From Thermohalobaculum sp964576075 (GTDB lineage: Bacteria; Pseudomonadota; Alphaproteobacteria; Rhodobacterales; Rhodobacteraceae): a stretch of 64,000 nucleotides of DNA. The notes under the pieces were generated by a model, which did not search any database, was not told the DNA's origin, and saw only the letters and a program-made list of their open reading frames with translations. Position numbers and translations under genes: made by a program. The stretch lies in assembly GCA_964576075.1 (NCBI GenBank), contig CAZNTX010000006.1:16801-80800 (forward strand). The letters are read 5' to 3'. Positions 26,648 through 34,312 of the stretch are shown in pieces (position 1 is the first letter of the stretch; each line of letters opens with the position of its first letter).

Positions 26648-27597
26648 GCGGGGTCCTGCCCGTCGACAGCCTGGACAGCCCGCGCTTCGTCGGCCCGGCC
26701 CGCTTCATGCGCCTGCCCGAGGCGCGCCCCGGCGACCGGCTCGACGCCGCGGTGATCGGCCTGCCGTCGGACTCGGGCGCGCCCTACCGCACCGGCGCGC
26801 GCTTCGGCCCCGCGGCGATCCGAGCGATGTCGGTGATGCTGCGCCCGATCAGCCCCTATCGCGGGCATGTCCATGTGTTCGAGCGCATCGCGGTGGCCGA
26901 TGCGGGGGATGCGAGCGTGGTGCCCGGCTATCTCGAGGAGAGCCTCGCGCGGCTCGAGGCCGGGGTCGCGGCGCTCGTCGAGGCGGGGGCGGTGCCGCTC
27001 GGCCTCGGCGGCGACCATTCCGTCTCGCTGCCCGCGCTGCGCGCCGTCGCCGCCCGCGAGGGCCCGCTCGCGCTCGTCCATTTCGACGCGCATTCGGACA
27101 CCTGGCCGAGCTATTTCGCCGGCAAGCCCTATTCGGCGGGGACCCCCTTCCGCCGCGCCGTCGAGGAGGGGATCGTCGATCCCGCCGCCTCGATCCAGCT
27201 CGGCCTGCGCGGCTCGCTTTTCCGCGCCGACGATGTGAGCCAGTCCGTCGATCTCGGCTTCGAGGTGCTCACCACCGACGAGACGATGGCGCTCGGGCCG
27301 GAGGCGGTGGCCGAGCGCGTGGCCCGGCGCATCGGCGACCGGCCGGTCTATCTCACCTTCGATCTCGATTTCGTCGACCCGGCCGCAGCGCCGGGCGTGC
27401 AGACCCCCGAGGCCGGCGGGCCGACGGCGCGGGAGACGCTCGCGCTCCTGCGCGCGCTCCGCCCGATGCGCCTCGCGGGCGCCGATGTCGTCGAGGCCAA
27501 CCCGCTCTACGACGGCCCCGGCCAGATCACCGCGCTCCTCGGGGCGACGGTCGCGCTCGAGATCCTCTCGCTCCTCGCCGTGTCGAGGGCGCCGTGA
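26644..27597 (+). CDS. Agmatinase-like ureohydrolase, His-to-Ala variant
   Basis: A 317-residue arginase-superfamily protein. Mn ligands His125 (GGDHS), Asp148, His150 and Asp152 (DAHSD) and the DLDFVD pair are present, as is the substrate Glu in DVVEANP. The histidine equal to arginase His141 is Ala165 (YSAGTPFRR where relatives have HGTPFRR). This residue normally helps protonate the leaving amine and shapes the substrate pocket, so rate or substrate may differ. GTG start inside the M20 stop (GTGA), and the stop overlaps the SDR start. It could act on guanidinobutyrate- or guanidinopropionate-like compounds, by inference. Confidence 0.83.
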   Translation: MSGVLPVDSLDSPRFVGPARFMRLPEARPGDRLDAAVIGLPSDSGAPYRTGARFGPAAIRAMSVMLRPISPYRGHVHVFERIAVADAGDASVVPGYLEESLARLEAGVAALVEAGAVPLGLGGDHSVSLPALRAVAAREGPLALVHFDAHSDTWPSYFAGKPYSAGTPFRRAVEEGIVDPAASIQLGLRGSLFRADDVSQSVDLGFEVLTTDETMALGPEAVAERVARRIGDRPVYLTFDLDFVDPAAAPGVQTPEAGGPTARETLALLRALRPMRLAGADVVEANPLYDGPGQITALLGATVALEILSLLAVSRAP

Positions 27598-28517
27598 GCC
27601 GCCCGCGGGTGCTCGTCACCGGCGGCAGCGGGCGCTTCGGGCGCTTCGTGGTGGCCGAGATGCTGGCCCATGCGGAGGTCACGGTGCTCGATCGCGTCCC
27701 GCCTCCGGGGGACATCGCGCATGTGATCGCCGATCTGCGCGATCTCCCGGCGCTCGAGCGCGCGGCCAAGGGGCAGGACGCGGCGATCCATCTCGCCGGG
27801 CTCGACTCCGGGGTGCCCGCCTCAGAGCACGACTATTTCCAGGTGAACGTCCAGGGCAGCTTCAACATGCTCGCGGCGGCGGAGGCGGCTGGGATCGGGC
27901 GCGTCGTCCTCTGCTCGAGCATCGCCGCCTACGGGCTCGAGGCGGTCCCGCCCCGGCGCCGGCCGGACCGACTGCCCTTCGACGAGGACGACCGGCTGCG
28001 CCCCGAGATCGCCTACGACCTCTCCAAGCGGCTGATCGAGGAGGTCGCGGCCGCCTTCGCCCGCAAGACGGGGATGTGCGTGCCCTGCCTGCGCCCGGCC
28101 TGGATCATCTTCCCCGGGCGCGAGGCGGAGTTCGACCGGCGCGCGCGCGAGGCCGACGGCGCCCTGCCCCGCCCGGCGGATCACCGCCCGCCGCCGCCCC
28201 ACCGCGCCTATGTGCGCCCCGATTGCGCGGCGCGCGCCTTCCGCCTCGCCCTCTCCGCCGATCTCGGGCCCGCCGAGCCGCTCAATATCGGGGCCGACGA
28301 CACCATGAGCCCCGCGCCGACGCTGGAGGCGCTGGCCGGCAGCTTCGGCCCCGGCATTCCGGTCGCCGACCCCGCCCGCTTCGCGCGGGACCCGCGGGCC
28401 GCGGCCTTCGCCAACGACCGCGCCCGCGCGCGGCTCGGCTGGGCGCCCGAGGGCGACTGGCCGGGCTTCGTCGCGGCGCCCCCGAGAGACCCGCTCGCAC
28501 CGGAGACCGGCCGATGA
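27594..28517 (+). CDS. NAD(P)-dependent extended SDR (epimerase/dehydratase-like)
   Basis: A 307-residue extended short-chain dehydrogenase/reductase. The nucleotide motif is VTGGSGRFGRF at the N terminus, and the catalytic pair lies in AYDLSK (Tyr-x-x-x-Lys). HLAGLDSG and LCSSIAAYG are family strands. It is GTG-initiated within the ureohydrolase stop and itself overlaps the next gene (ATGA), so it belongs to the M20-ureohydrolase-deacetylase operon. Role in the pathway unknown; oxidation or reduction of a hydroxylated intermediate would fit. Confidence 0.8.
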   Translation: MSRPRVLVTGGSGRFGRFVVAEMLAHAEVTVLDRVPPPGDIAHVIADLRDLPALERAAKGQDAAIHLAGLDSGVPASEHDYFQVNVQGSFNMLAAAEAAGIGRVVLCSSIAAYGLEAVPPRRRPDRLPFDEDDRLRPEIAYDLSKRLIEEVAAAFARKTGMCVPCLRPAWIIFPGREAEFDRRAREADGALPRPADHRPPPPHRAYVRPDCAARAFRLALSADLGPAEPLNIGADDTMSPAPTLEALAGSFGPGIPVADPARFARDPRAAAFANDRARARLGWAPEGDWPGFVAAPPRDPLAPETGR

Positions 28518-29431
28518 TCCGCAACCCCGTCCCCTGGCCCAACGGCGCGCGCTGCGCCGTCGCCTTCACCTTCGACATGGACGCCGACAGCCTGCTGCAT
28601 CTGCGCCACCACGCCTCCGCCGACACCAGGATCGCCGCGATGTCGGCGCTGCGCTACGGCCCCGACGTCGCGATGCCGCGGATCCTGGAGATCTTCGCGC
28701 GCTACGGGCTCCGGCAGACCTTCTTCCTGCCCTCCTGGTGCATGGAGCGCTATCCGGGCGTGGTCGAGGCGGTGCTCGAGGGCGGGCACGAGCTCGGCCA
28801 TCACGGCTATCTCCACGAGGAGCCGAACAGCCTGCCCCCGGAGGCCGAGGCCGCCTGGATGGCCCGCGCGAGCGAGGTGATCCTGCGGATGACCGGCGCG
28901 CGGCCCAAGGGCTACCGCGCCCCGGCCTACCAGTTCTCGCGGACCACGCACGATCTCCTGGTCTCCGAGGGCTTCCTCTACGACGCCTCGCTGATGGGGG
29001 ACGACGTGCCCTATCTCCTGCGCTCCGACAAGGGCGAGGTGATCGAGCTGCCCTCGCATATCGCCCTCGACGACTGGCCGCATTTCCAGACCTCGCGCGA
29101 GCTCGACTACCGCACGGCGATCAAGCCGCCCGATCAGGCGATGGCCGTCTACCGCGCCGAGTTCGACGCGATGTGGGAGCATGGCGGGCTCTGGATCGCG
29201 ATCTGGCACCCCTTCCTCTCGGGCCGGCTCTCGCGGGCGGCGATGCTCTGCCGGCTGATCGAGCACATGCAGGAGAAGGGCGGCGTCTGGTTCGCCCGGC
29301 TCGACGAGATCGCGGCGCATGTGCGCGGGCTGATCGAGGCGGGGCGCTGGAGCCCGCGCATCGACCGCCTGCCCTATTACGACGGGCCGATCCCCGAGCT
29401 CGGCCCCGCCTGGCCGGACCTCGCCCGGTGA
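28514..29431 (+). CDS. Polysaccharide-deacetylase-fold amidase (PuuE/PgdA-like)
   Basis: A 305-residue NodB-fold protein without a signal peptide. The Asp motif is FTFDMDAD, and the metal histidines are in GHELGHHGY. Cytoplasmic members of this size, such as allantoinase PuuE and the H. pylori deacetylase homologue, act on small amides rather than on polysaccharides. Placement at the end of an amidohydrolase operon favours a small-molecule amide substrate. It overlaps the SDR stop by ATGA and converges on pxpA with 5 bases between. Confidence 0.78.
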   Translation: MIRNPVPWPNGARCAVAFTFDMDADSLLHLRHHASADTRIAAMSALRYGPDVAMPRILEIFARYGLRQTFFLPSWCMERYPGVVEAVLEGGHELGHHGYLHEEPNSLPPEAEAAWMARASEVILRMTGARPKGYRAPAYQFSRTTHDLLVSEGFLYDASLMGDDVPYLLRSDKGEVIELPSHIALDDWPHFQTSRELDYRTAIKPPDQAMAVYRAEFDAMWEHGGLWIAIWHPFLSGRLSRAAMLCRLIEHMQEKGGVWFARLDEIAAHVRGLIEAGRWSPRIDRLPYYDGPIPELGPAWPDLAR

Positions 29432-29436
29432 GGCGC

Positions 29437-30213
29437 TCAGTCGAGGAAGCTGTGGAAGGGCGCGATGCGCACCCCCGCCCCCTCGATCGCCCGGCGCAAC
29501 CGCCGGGCCATCTCGACGGCGGCGGGGTTGTCGCCATGCACGCAGATCGTGTCGATCCGCACCGGCAGCCGCGCGCCCGAGGTCGCGCGGATCGCGCCCT
29601 CCTCGAGCATCCTGAGCACGCGGGCCTCCGCCTCGGCGGGGTCGTGGATCACGGCGCCGGGGGTGCGGCGGGGGGTGAGGTTGCCGGCCTCGTCATAGGT
29701 GCGGTCGGCATAGACCTCGTGCGCCGCGCGCAGCCCGGTCTTGCGCGCGGCCCGGTCGAGCGCGTTGCCCGGCATCACGACGAGCACGAGCTCGGGGTCG
29801 ATCTCCTCGACCGCCCGCGCCACCGTCTCGGCCAGGTCGTCGTCGACGGCGGCCATGTTGCCGAGGCTGCCATGGGTCTTGACATGGGTGATCGGGTGGC
29901 CCGCGATCCGCGCCATCCCGGCGAGCGCGGAAATCTGGTAGAGGAGCATGTTGCGGATGGTCTCCGGCGGGTCGCCGTGGATCTGCCGCCGGCCGAAGCC
30001 CCAGAGATCGAGGAACCCCGGATGCGCCCCGATCGCGACACCCCGCTCCCGTGCGAGGCTCACCGAGCGGTCGATCACGTCCGGATCGCCGCCGTGGAAC
30101 CCGCAGGCGAGATTGGCGGTGCTGACGATCTCGAGCATCGCCGCGTCGTCGCCCATGGTGTAGGCGCCCCAGCCCTCGCCGAGATCGGAATTGATGTCCA
30201 CCCTGTCGATCAT
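29437..30213 (-). CDS. pxpA: 5-oxoprolinase subunit A (LamB/YcsF family)
   Basis: A 258-residue LamB/YcsF protein. With PxpB and PxpC it cleaves 5-oxoproline (pyroglutamate) with ATP to glutamate. Conserved parts are DINSDLGEGWG, ANLACGFHGGDP and GAHPGF. The common motif VKPHGALYN is changed to VKTHGSLGN, so it is a divergent member. It is encoded opposite to pxpB and pxpC, which start 35 bases away in the other direction. Such splitting is not the usual pxpBCA order. GGGAGGG precedes the ATG. Altered substrate within the lactam or imide class is possible. Confidence 0.85.
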   Translation of the reverse strand: MIDRVDINSDLGEGWGAYTMGDDAAMLEIVSTANLACGFHGGDPDVIDRSVSLARERGVAIGAHPGFLDLWGFGRRQIHGDPPETIRNMLLYQISALAGMARIAGHPITHVKTHGSLGNMAAVDDDLAETVARAVEEIDPELVLVVMPGNALDRAARKTGLRAAHEVYADRTYDEAGNLTPRRTPGAVIHDPAEAEARVLRMLEEGAIRATSGARLPVRIDTICVHGDNPAAVEMARRLRRAIEGAGVRIAPFHSFLD

Positions 30214-30248
30214 CCCCGGCCCTCCCTGCGCCGCGCGGTCCGAGGGCG

Positions 30249-31007
30249 ATGGTGAGCGGGACGGCGGCGGAGGGCAAGCCCGCGGCCCGGATCCGCGCGG
30301 TCGGGGACTGCGCGCTCAGCGTCGAGTTCGGCGAGCGGGTGGCGCCCGAGATCAGCGCCCGGGTGATCGCGCTCGACCGGATGCTCGCCGAGACCCCGCT
30401 GCCCGGGGTGGTGGAGCGGGTGCCGACCTACCGCGCGCTCACCGTCCATTTCGACCCGCTCGAGATCGCGCCCGAGGTCCTCGAGGCGCGCCTCGCCCCG
30501 CTCGCCGAGGCCGCCGCGCAGGCCGGTGCGGAGGAGGCCCGCGCCCGGCTCTGGCGCCTGCCGGTGGCCTATGGCGGGGCGCATGGGGCGGATCTCGCGG
30601 CGCTCGCGGCGCGGCACGGGATGTCCGAGGCCGCCCTCGTCGGGCTCCATGCGGGCGAGACCTACCGGGTCTACATGCTCGGCTTCGCGCCCGGCTTCGC
30701 CTATCTCGGCGGCCTGCCGGAGCGGATCGAGACCCCCCGGCGCGCCGAGCCCCGGCTCACGACGCCCGCCGGCACCGTCTCCATCGGCGGCAAGCAGACG
30801 GCGGTGACCTCGATGGCCGTGCCGAGCGGATGGCACCTGATCGGGCGGACCCCGGTCCCGACCTTCGACGCCGCCGCCGAGCCCCCCTGCCTGCTCGCGC
30901 CGGGCGACCGGGTCCGCTTCGAGCCGATCTCGGCGGCGGCCTTCGCCGCGCTCGAGGGCCGCATCGCCCGCGGCGAGCACCGGCCCGAACCGGAGCCCTG
31001 GCCGTGA
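30249..31007 (+). CDS. pxpB: 5-oxoprolinase subunit B (KipI family)
   Basis: A 252-residue KipI/allophanate-hydrolase-subunit-1 family protein, the ATP-dependent kinase-like half with PxpC. Family signature GFAPGFAYLGGLPE and TPAGTVSIGGKQTA are present. An ATG at 30249 and GTG three bases later are both possible starts; GAGGG lies upstream. The stop overlaps the GTG of pxpC. In genomes with urea carboxylase, similar domains serve allophanate chemistry, but no biotin carboxylase is present here. Confidence 0.86.
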   Translation: MVSGTAAEGKPAARIRAVGDCALSVEFGERVAPEISARVIALDRMLAETPLPGVVERVPTYRALTVHFDPLEIAPEVLEARLAPLAEAAAQAGAEEARARLWRLPVAYGGAHGADLAALAARHGMSEAALVGLHAGETYRVYMLGFAPGFAYLGGLPERIETPRRAEPRLTTPAGTVSIGGKQTAVTSMAVPSGWHLIGRTPVPTFDAAAEPPCLLAPGDRVRFEPISAAAFAALEGRIARGEHRPEPEPWP

Positions 31008-31999
31008 CCGCGCGGCTCCGGCTCGTGCAGGCGGGGCCCTGGGTCTCGGTGCAGGATTTCGGCCGGCGCGGCCACCAGCGCTCGGGCATCTCCGAAGCGG
31101 GGGCGATGGACCCGGTCTCCCTCGCCCTCGCCAACCGCCTCCTCGGCAATCCGGCGGGCGCTGCGGCGCTCGAGATCGGGGCCGGGGGGCTCACCCTCGA
31201 GGCGGAGGGGGCGACGCTCACCCTCGCCCTCGCCGGCCCCTCCGCCGAGCTTCGCCTCGACGGCGCTCCCGCCGCGGCCAATCGGGCCCACCGGCTCGAG
31301 CCCGGACAACGCCTGCGCGCGCGCCCGGGGCCCGAGGCGGCCTATGCCTATCTCTCTGTCGCAGGCGGGCTCGATCTGCCGGAGGTGTTCGCGAGCCGCG
31401 CCTTCCATGCCCGCTCCGGCCTCGGCGGCATCGGGCGCCCTCTCGCCTCGGGCGATGCGCTGGCCGTGGCCGGGGCCGCGGCGCCGCCCCTTCTCGCCGC
31501 CGCCCCGCCGCCCCTCGGGGCCGGCCCGATCCGGGTGATCGAGGGGCCGCAGATCGCCCATCTCGCCCCGGACGCCTTCGCCCGCTTTCTCGCCGCCGCC
31601 TGGCAGGTCGATCCCCGCTCCGACCGCATGGGGCTCCGCCTCTCCGGCCCGCCGCTCGCCCATTCCGAGCTCGGGGCCGACACGATCTCCGACGGGATCG
31701 CGCTCGGCAGCCTCCAGCTCCCCGGCAGCGGGCAGCCCATCGTCCTCGGCGCGGACCGGCAGACCACCGGCGGCTATCCGAAATTCGCCGTCGTCGCGCG
31801 GGCCGACATGCCGCGCTGCGCGCAGACCCCGCCCGGCGGGGCGCTGCGCTTCCGGCAGGTCTCGCGCGCGGCGGCGGTGGCGGCGCTCGGCGAGCTGCGC
31901 GCCCGGCTCGCGGCGCATCCGATCCGCCCGGCCGAGGGCGGGCTCGACAGCGCGCAGCTTCTCTCGGTCAATCTCATCGGCGGCGTGGTGGGCCCGTGA
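31004..31999 (+). CDS. pxpC: 5-oxoprolinase subunit C (KipA family)
   Basis: A 331-residue KipA/allophanate-hydrolase-subunit-2 family protein. Marks are VQDFGRRGHQRSGISEAGAMD near the N terminus and LGADRQTTGGYPKFAVV near the C terminus. GTG start within the pxpB stop. Its own stop overlaps the next GTG, so pxpB, pxpC, the 2-hydroxyacid dehydrogenase and the AllC-like gene form one coupled operon. Confidence 0.87.
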   Translation: MTARLRLVQAGPWVSVQDFGRRGHQRSGISEAGAMDPVSLALANRLLGNPAGAAALEIGAGGLTLEAEGATLTLALAGPSAELRLDGAPAAANRAHRLEPGQRLRARPGPEAAYAYLSVAGGLDLPEVFASRAFHARSGLGGIGRPLASGDALAVAGAAAPPLLAAAPPPLGAGPIRVIEGPQIAHLAPDAFARFLAAAWQVDPRSDRMGLRLSGPPLAHSELGADTISDGIALGSLQLPGSGQPIVLGADRQTTGGYPKFAVVARADMPRCAQTPPGGALRFRQVSRAAAVAALGELRARLAAHPIRPAEGGLDSAQLLSVNLIGGVVGP

Positions 32000-32973
32000 G
32001 CACCGGGGGCCGGCCGCGCTGCCTGATCGTGCAGCCGATCCACCCGGCGGGGCTCGCGCGCCTCCGCGCGGCCGGCATCGAGCCGGTGGCGGCGAGCGCG
32101 GCGGACATGGGCACCGTCGCCGCGGAGATCGGCCCCTGCGCGGCGCTCATCACCCGCAACGCGGGGCTCGACGCCCGCGCCATCGCCGCCGCGCCCCATC
32201 TCCGTGTCGTCGCGGTCCACGGCACCGGGACCGACCCGGTGGACCTCGCCGCCGCCGAGGCCCGCGGCATCCTCGTCTGCAACACGCCGGAGGCCAATGT
32301 CGCCGCCGTCGCCGAGCATGCGCTCGCGCTCCTCCTCGCCCTCGCCAAGCGCCTGCCGGAAGCCGACGCCGCCACCCGGGCCGGCGACTTCGGCTTCAAA
32401 TACGCCCGGCCGACGCGGGAGCTCGCGGGCCTCCGGCTCGGGCTCCTCGGCTTCGGGCGGGTGGCGCGGCGGCTCGCGCCGATGGCGCAGGCGCTCGGGA
32501 TGGAGGTGCTCGCCCACGCCCCGCGCCGCGCCGAGGCCGACTTCGCCGCCGCCGGGGTGCGCCGGATGCCGAGCCCCGCCGCCCTCTTCGCGGCCTCCGA
32601 CGCGGTCTCGCTCCATCTGCCGCTCACGCCCGAGACCCGCGGCCTGGTCGACGCCGACCTCCTCGCCCGCCTCCCCGAGGGCGCGCTTCTCGTCAACACC
32701 GGGCGCGGCGCGACGGTGGTGGAGGCCGATCTCGTCGCCGCGCTCCGGTCCGGGCGGCTCGCGGGCGCGGGGCTCGACGTCTTCGCCTCCGAGGACATGG
32801 CGCCCGACCATCCGCTCCTCGCCCTGCCGACCGCGATCCTGACGCCGCATCTCGCCGGCTCGGCGGAGGCGGCGCTGCGGCGCATGGCGGTGGAGAGCGC
32901 CGAGGGGGTGATCGCCGTCCTTTCGGGCCGCGCGCCGGCCCATCCGGTGCGGGCGCGGGAGGTGCCGCGATGA
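31996..32973 (+). CDS. D-isomer 2-hydroxyacid dehydrogenase
   Basis: A 325-residue NAD-dependent dehydrogenase of the D-2-hydroxyacid family (phosphoglycerate or hydroxypyruvate reductase-like). The NAD motif GLLGFGRVARRL has the third Gly replaced by Ala. Catalytic residues are Arg in NTGRGATV, Glu in DVFASED and His in LTPHLAGS. GTG start by 4-base overlap with pxpC. It would interconvert a 2-oxo acid and a D-hydroxy acid, perhaps removing the carbon product of the operon. Confidence 0.83.
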   Translation: MSTGGRPRCLIVQPIHPAGLARLRAAGIEPVAASAADMGTVAAEIGPCAALITRNAGLDARAIAAAPHLRVVAVHGTGTDPVDLAAAEARGILVCNTPEANVAAVAEHALALLLALAKRLPEADAATRAGDFGFKYARPTRELAGLRLGLLGFGRVARRLAPMAQALGMEVLAHAPRRAEADFAAAGVRRMPSPAALFAASDAVSLHLPLTPETRGLVDADLLARLPEGALLVNTGRGATVVEADLVAALRSGRLAGAGLDVFASEDMAPDHPLLALPTAILTPHLAGSAEAALRRMAVESAEGVIAVLSGRAPAHPVRAREVPR

Positions 32974-34238
32974 GCCCGCCCGCCCCCGATCTCGCCCTCG
33001 CCGAGCGGCTCTTCCGGGAGATCGCGGCCGCCACGGCCGATCCCCCCGGCGTCACCCGGGCGGCCTACGGCGAGGGCGAGGCGGCGGCGCACCGGCTCGT
33101 CGCCGAGGCCGCCCGCGCCGCGAGGCTCGAGATCCGCACCGACGCGGCCATGAACCTCTACGCCACGCTCCCCGGCGCGGATCGGACGCTTCCGGCCTGG
33201 ATCCTCGGCTCGCATCTCGATTCCGTCCCCCATGGCGGCGACTACGACGGGACGGCGGGCGTCCTCGCCGGGCTCGCCGTCGCCGCCGGGGCCGCGCAGG
33301 CGGGCGCCGTCCCGGCGCGGGACGTCACCGTCATGGCGATCCGGGCGGAGGAGACGCCCTGGTTCCCGGGCTCCTATCTCGGCAGCCGCGCCGCGCTCGG
33401 GCGGATCGACGCCGCGGACCTCGCGCTCCGCCGCTCCGACAGCGGGCGCACGCTCGCAGAGCATATCGCAGAGGCCGGCGGCGACCCGCAGGCGCTGCTC
33501 GCGGGTCCCCCGGCGCTGCCGCGCGCGCGCGTCCACGGCTTCGTCGAGCTCCATATCGAACAGGGGCCGGTGCTCGCCGCCGAGCGCCTGCCCCTCGCCA
33601 TCGTGACCGGCATCGCCGGCAGCCTGCGCCACCGGCAGGCGCGCATCCTCGGCGACTGGGCGCATTCGGGGGCCGCGCCCCGGGGGCACCGGCGCGACGC
33701 GGTCCCGGCCTTCGCGGAGATCGTCGCGCGGATGGAGCGGGCCTGGGCGGAGACGGAGGCCGCGGGCGAGGCCGCGACGGTCACCTTCGGGCAGGTGGCG
33801 ACCGATCCGGCGCTCCATGCGGTCAGCAAGGTCCCGGGCGCGCTCGCCTTCTCCCTGGAGATCCGCAGCGCCGAGCCCGCCGGTCTCGACCGGCTCGGCC
33901 GGGCGGCGGAGCGGGCGGCGGCGGAGGTCGCCGAGGCGCGGGGCGTTGCGGTCGATCTCGGCCCGAGCACCCGCAGCACCCCCGCCGCCCTCGATCCGGG
34001 GCTGCGCCGGCGCCTCCTGGCGGCTGCGGCGGAAGAGGGCCTCCCCGCCCGGGAGATGCCGAGCGGCGCGGGGCACGACGCCGCCGCCTTCGCGCATGCC
34101 GGGGTGCCGAGCGCCATGGTCTTCCTGCGCAACACCCATGGCAGCCACTGTCCCGAAGAAGCGATGGAGATGGCGGATTTCGCCGCCGGGGCCCGGCTTC
34201 TCTCCCGCCTCCTCTTCGCGGAGGCGCGGGCCGGATGA
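32970..34238 (+). CDS. Allantoate amidohydrolase/N-carbamoylase family M20 enzyme
   Basis: A 422-residue M20 protein of the hydantoinase/carbamoylase (AllC/HyuC/AtcC) branch, which hydrolyses N-carbamoyl amino acids, ureidoglycine or allantoate. Metal residues are complete: His82 (GSHLDSVP), Asp91 (GGDYDG), the Glu pair in RAEETPWF, His in ELHIEQG and His in GSHCPEE. Unlike the two other M20 proteins of the island its metal set is intact. Last gene of the pxpBC operon (ATGA overlap). With 5-oxoprolinase-like genes, a cyclic ureide or lactam route is plausible as inference. Confidence 0.84.
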   Translation: MSPPAPDLALAERLFREIAAATADPPGVTRAAYGEGEAAAHRLVAEAARAARLEIRTDAAMNLYATLPGADRTLPAWILGSHLDSVPHGGDYDGTAGVLAGLAVAAGAAQAGAVPARDVTVMAIRAEETPWFPGSYLGSRAALGRIDAADLALRRSDSGRTLAEHIAEAGGDPQALLAGPPALPRARVHGFVELHIEQGPVLAAERLPLAIVTGIAGSLRHRQARILGDWAHSGAAPRGHRRDAVPAFAEIVARMERAWAETEAAGEAATVTFGQVATDPALHAVSKVPGALAFSLEIRSAEPAGLDRLGRAAERAAAEVAEARGVAVDLGPSTRSTPAALDPGLRRRLLAAAAEEGLPAREMPSGAGHDAAAFAHAGVPSAMVFLRNTHGSHCPEEAMEMADFAAGARLLSRLLFAEARAG

Positions 34239-34242
34239 GGCG

Positions 34243-34273
34243 GCCGCCCCGGGCCTCGCGGACCAGGGGCGGC
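34243..34273. terminator. Hairpin between convergent genes
   Basis: Inverted repeat gccgcccc / ggggcggc, 8 base pairs with a 15-base loop, in the 74-base gap where the AllC-like gene and the RTX gene converge. It is not followed by a T run, so terminator activity is only suggested. Confidence 0.4.
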
Positions 34274-34312
34274 AGGGGGGAGAGGGCGGCACCGCGTCGC
34301 CGGCCACGGAGC

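Noticed and set aside
29437..31999. Reading PxpB/PxpC as allophanate hydrolase of a urea carboxylase system
   Set aside because: No biotin carboxylase or amidase domain is present, and pxpA lies next to them, so 5-oxoprolinase naming is better.
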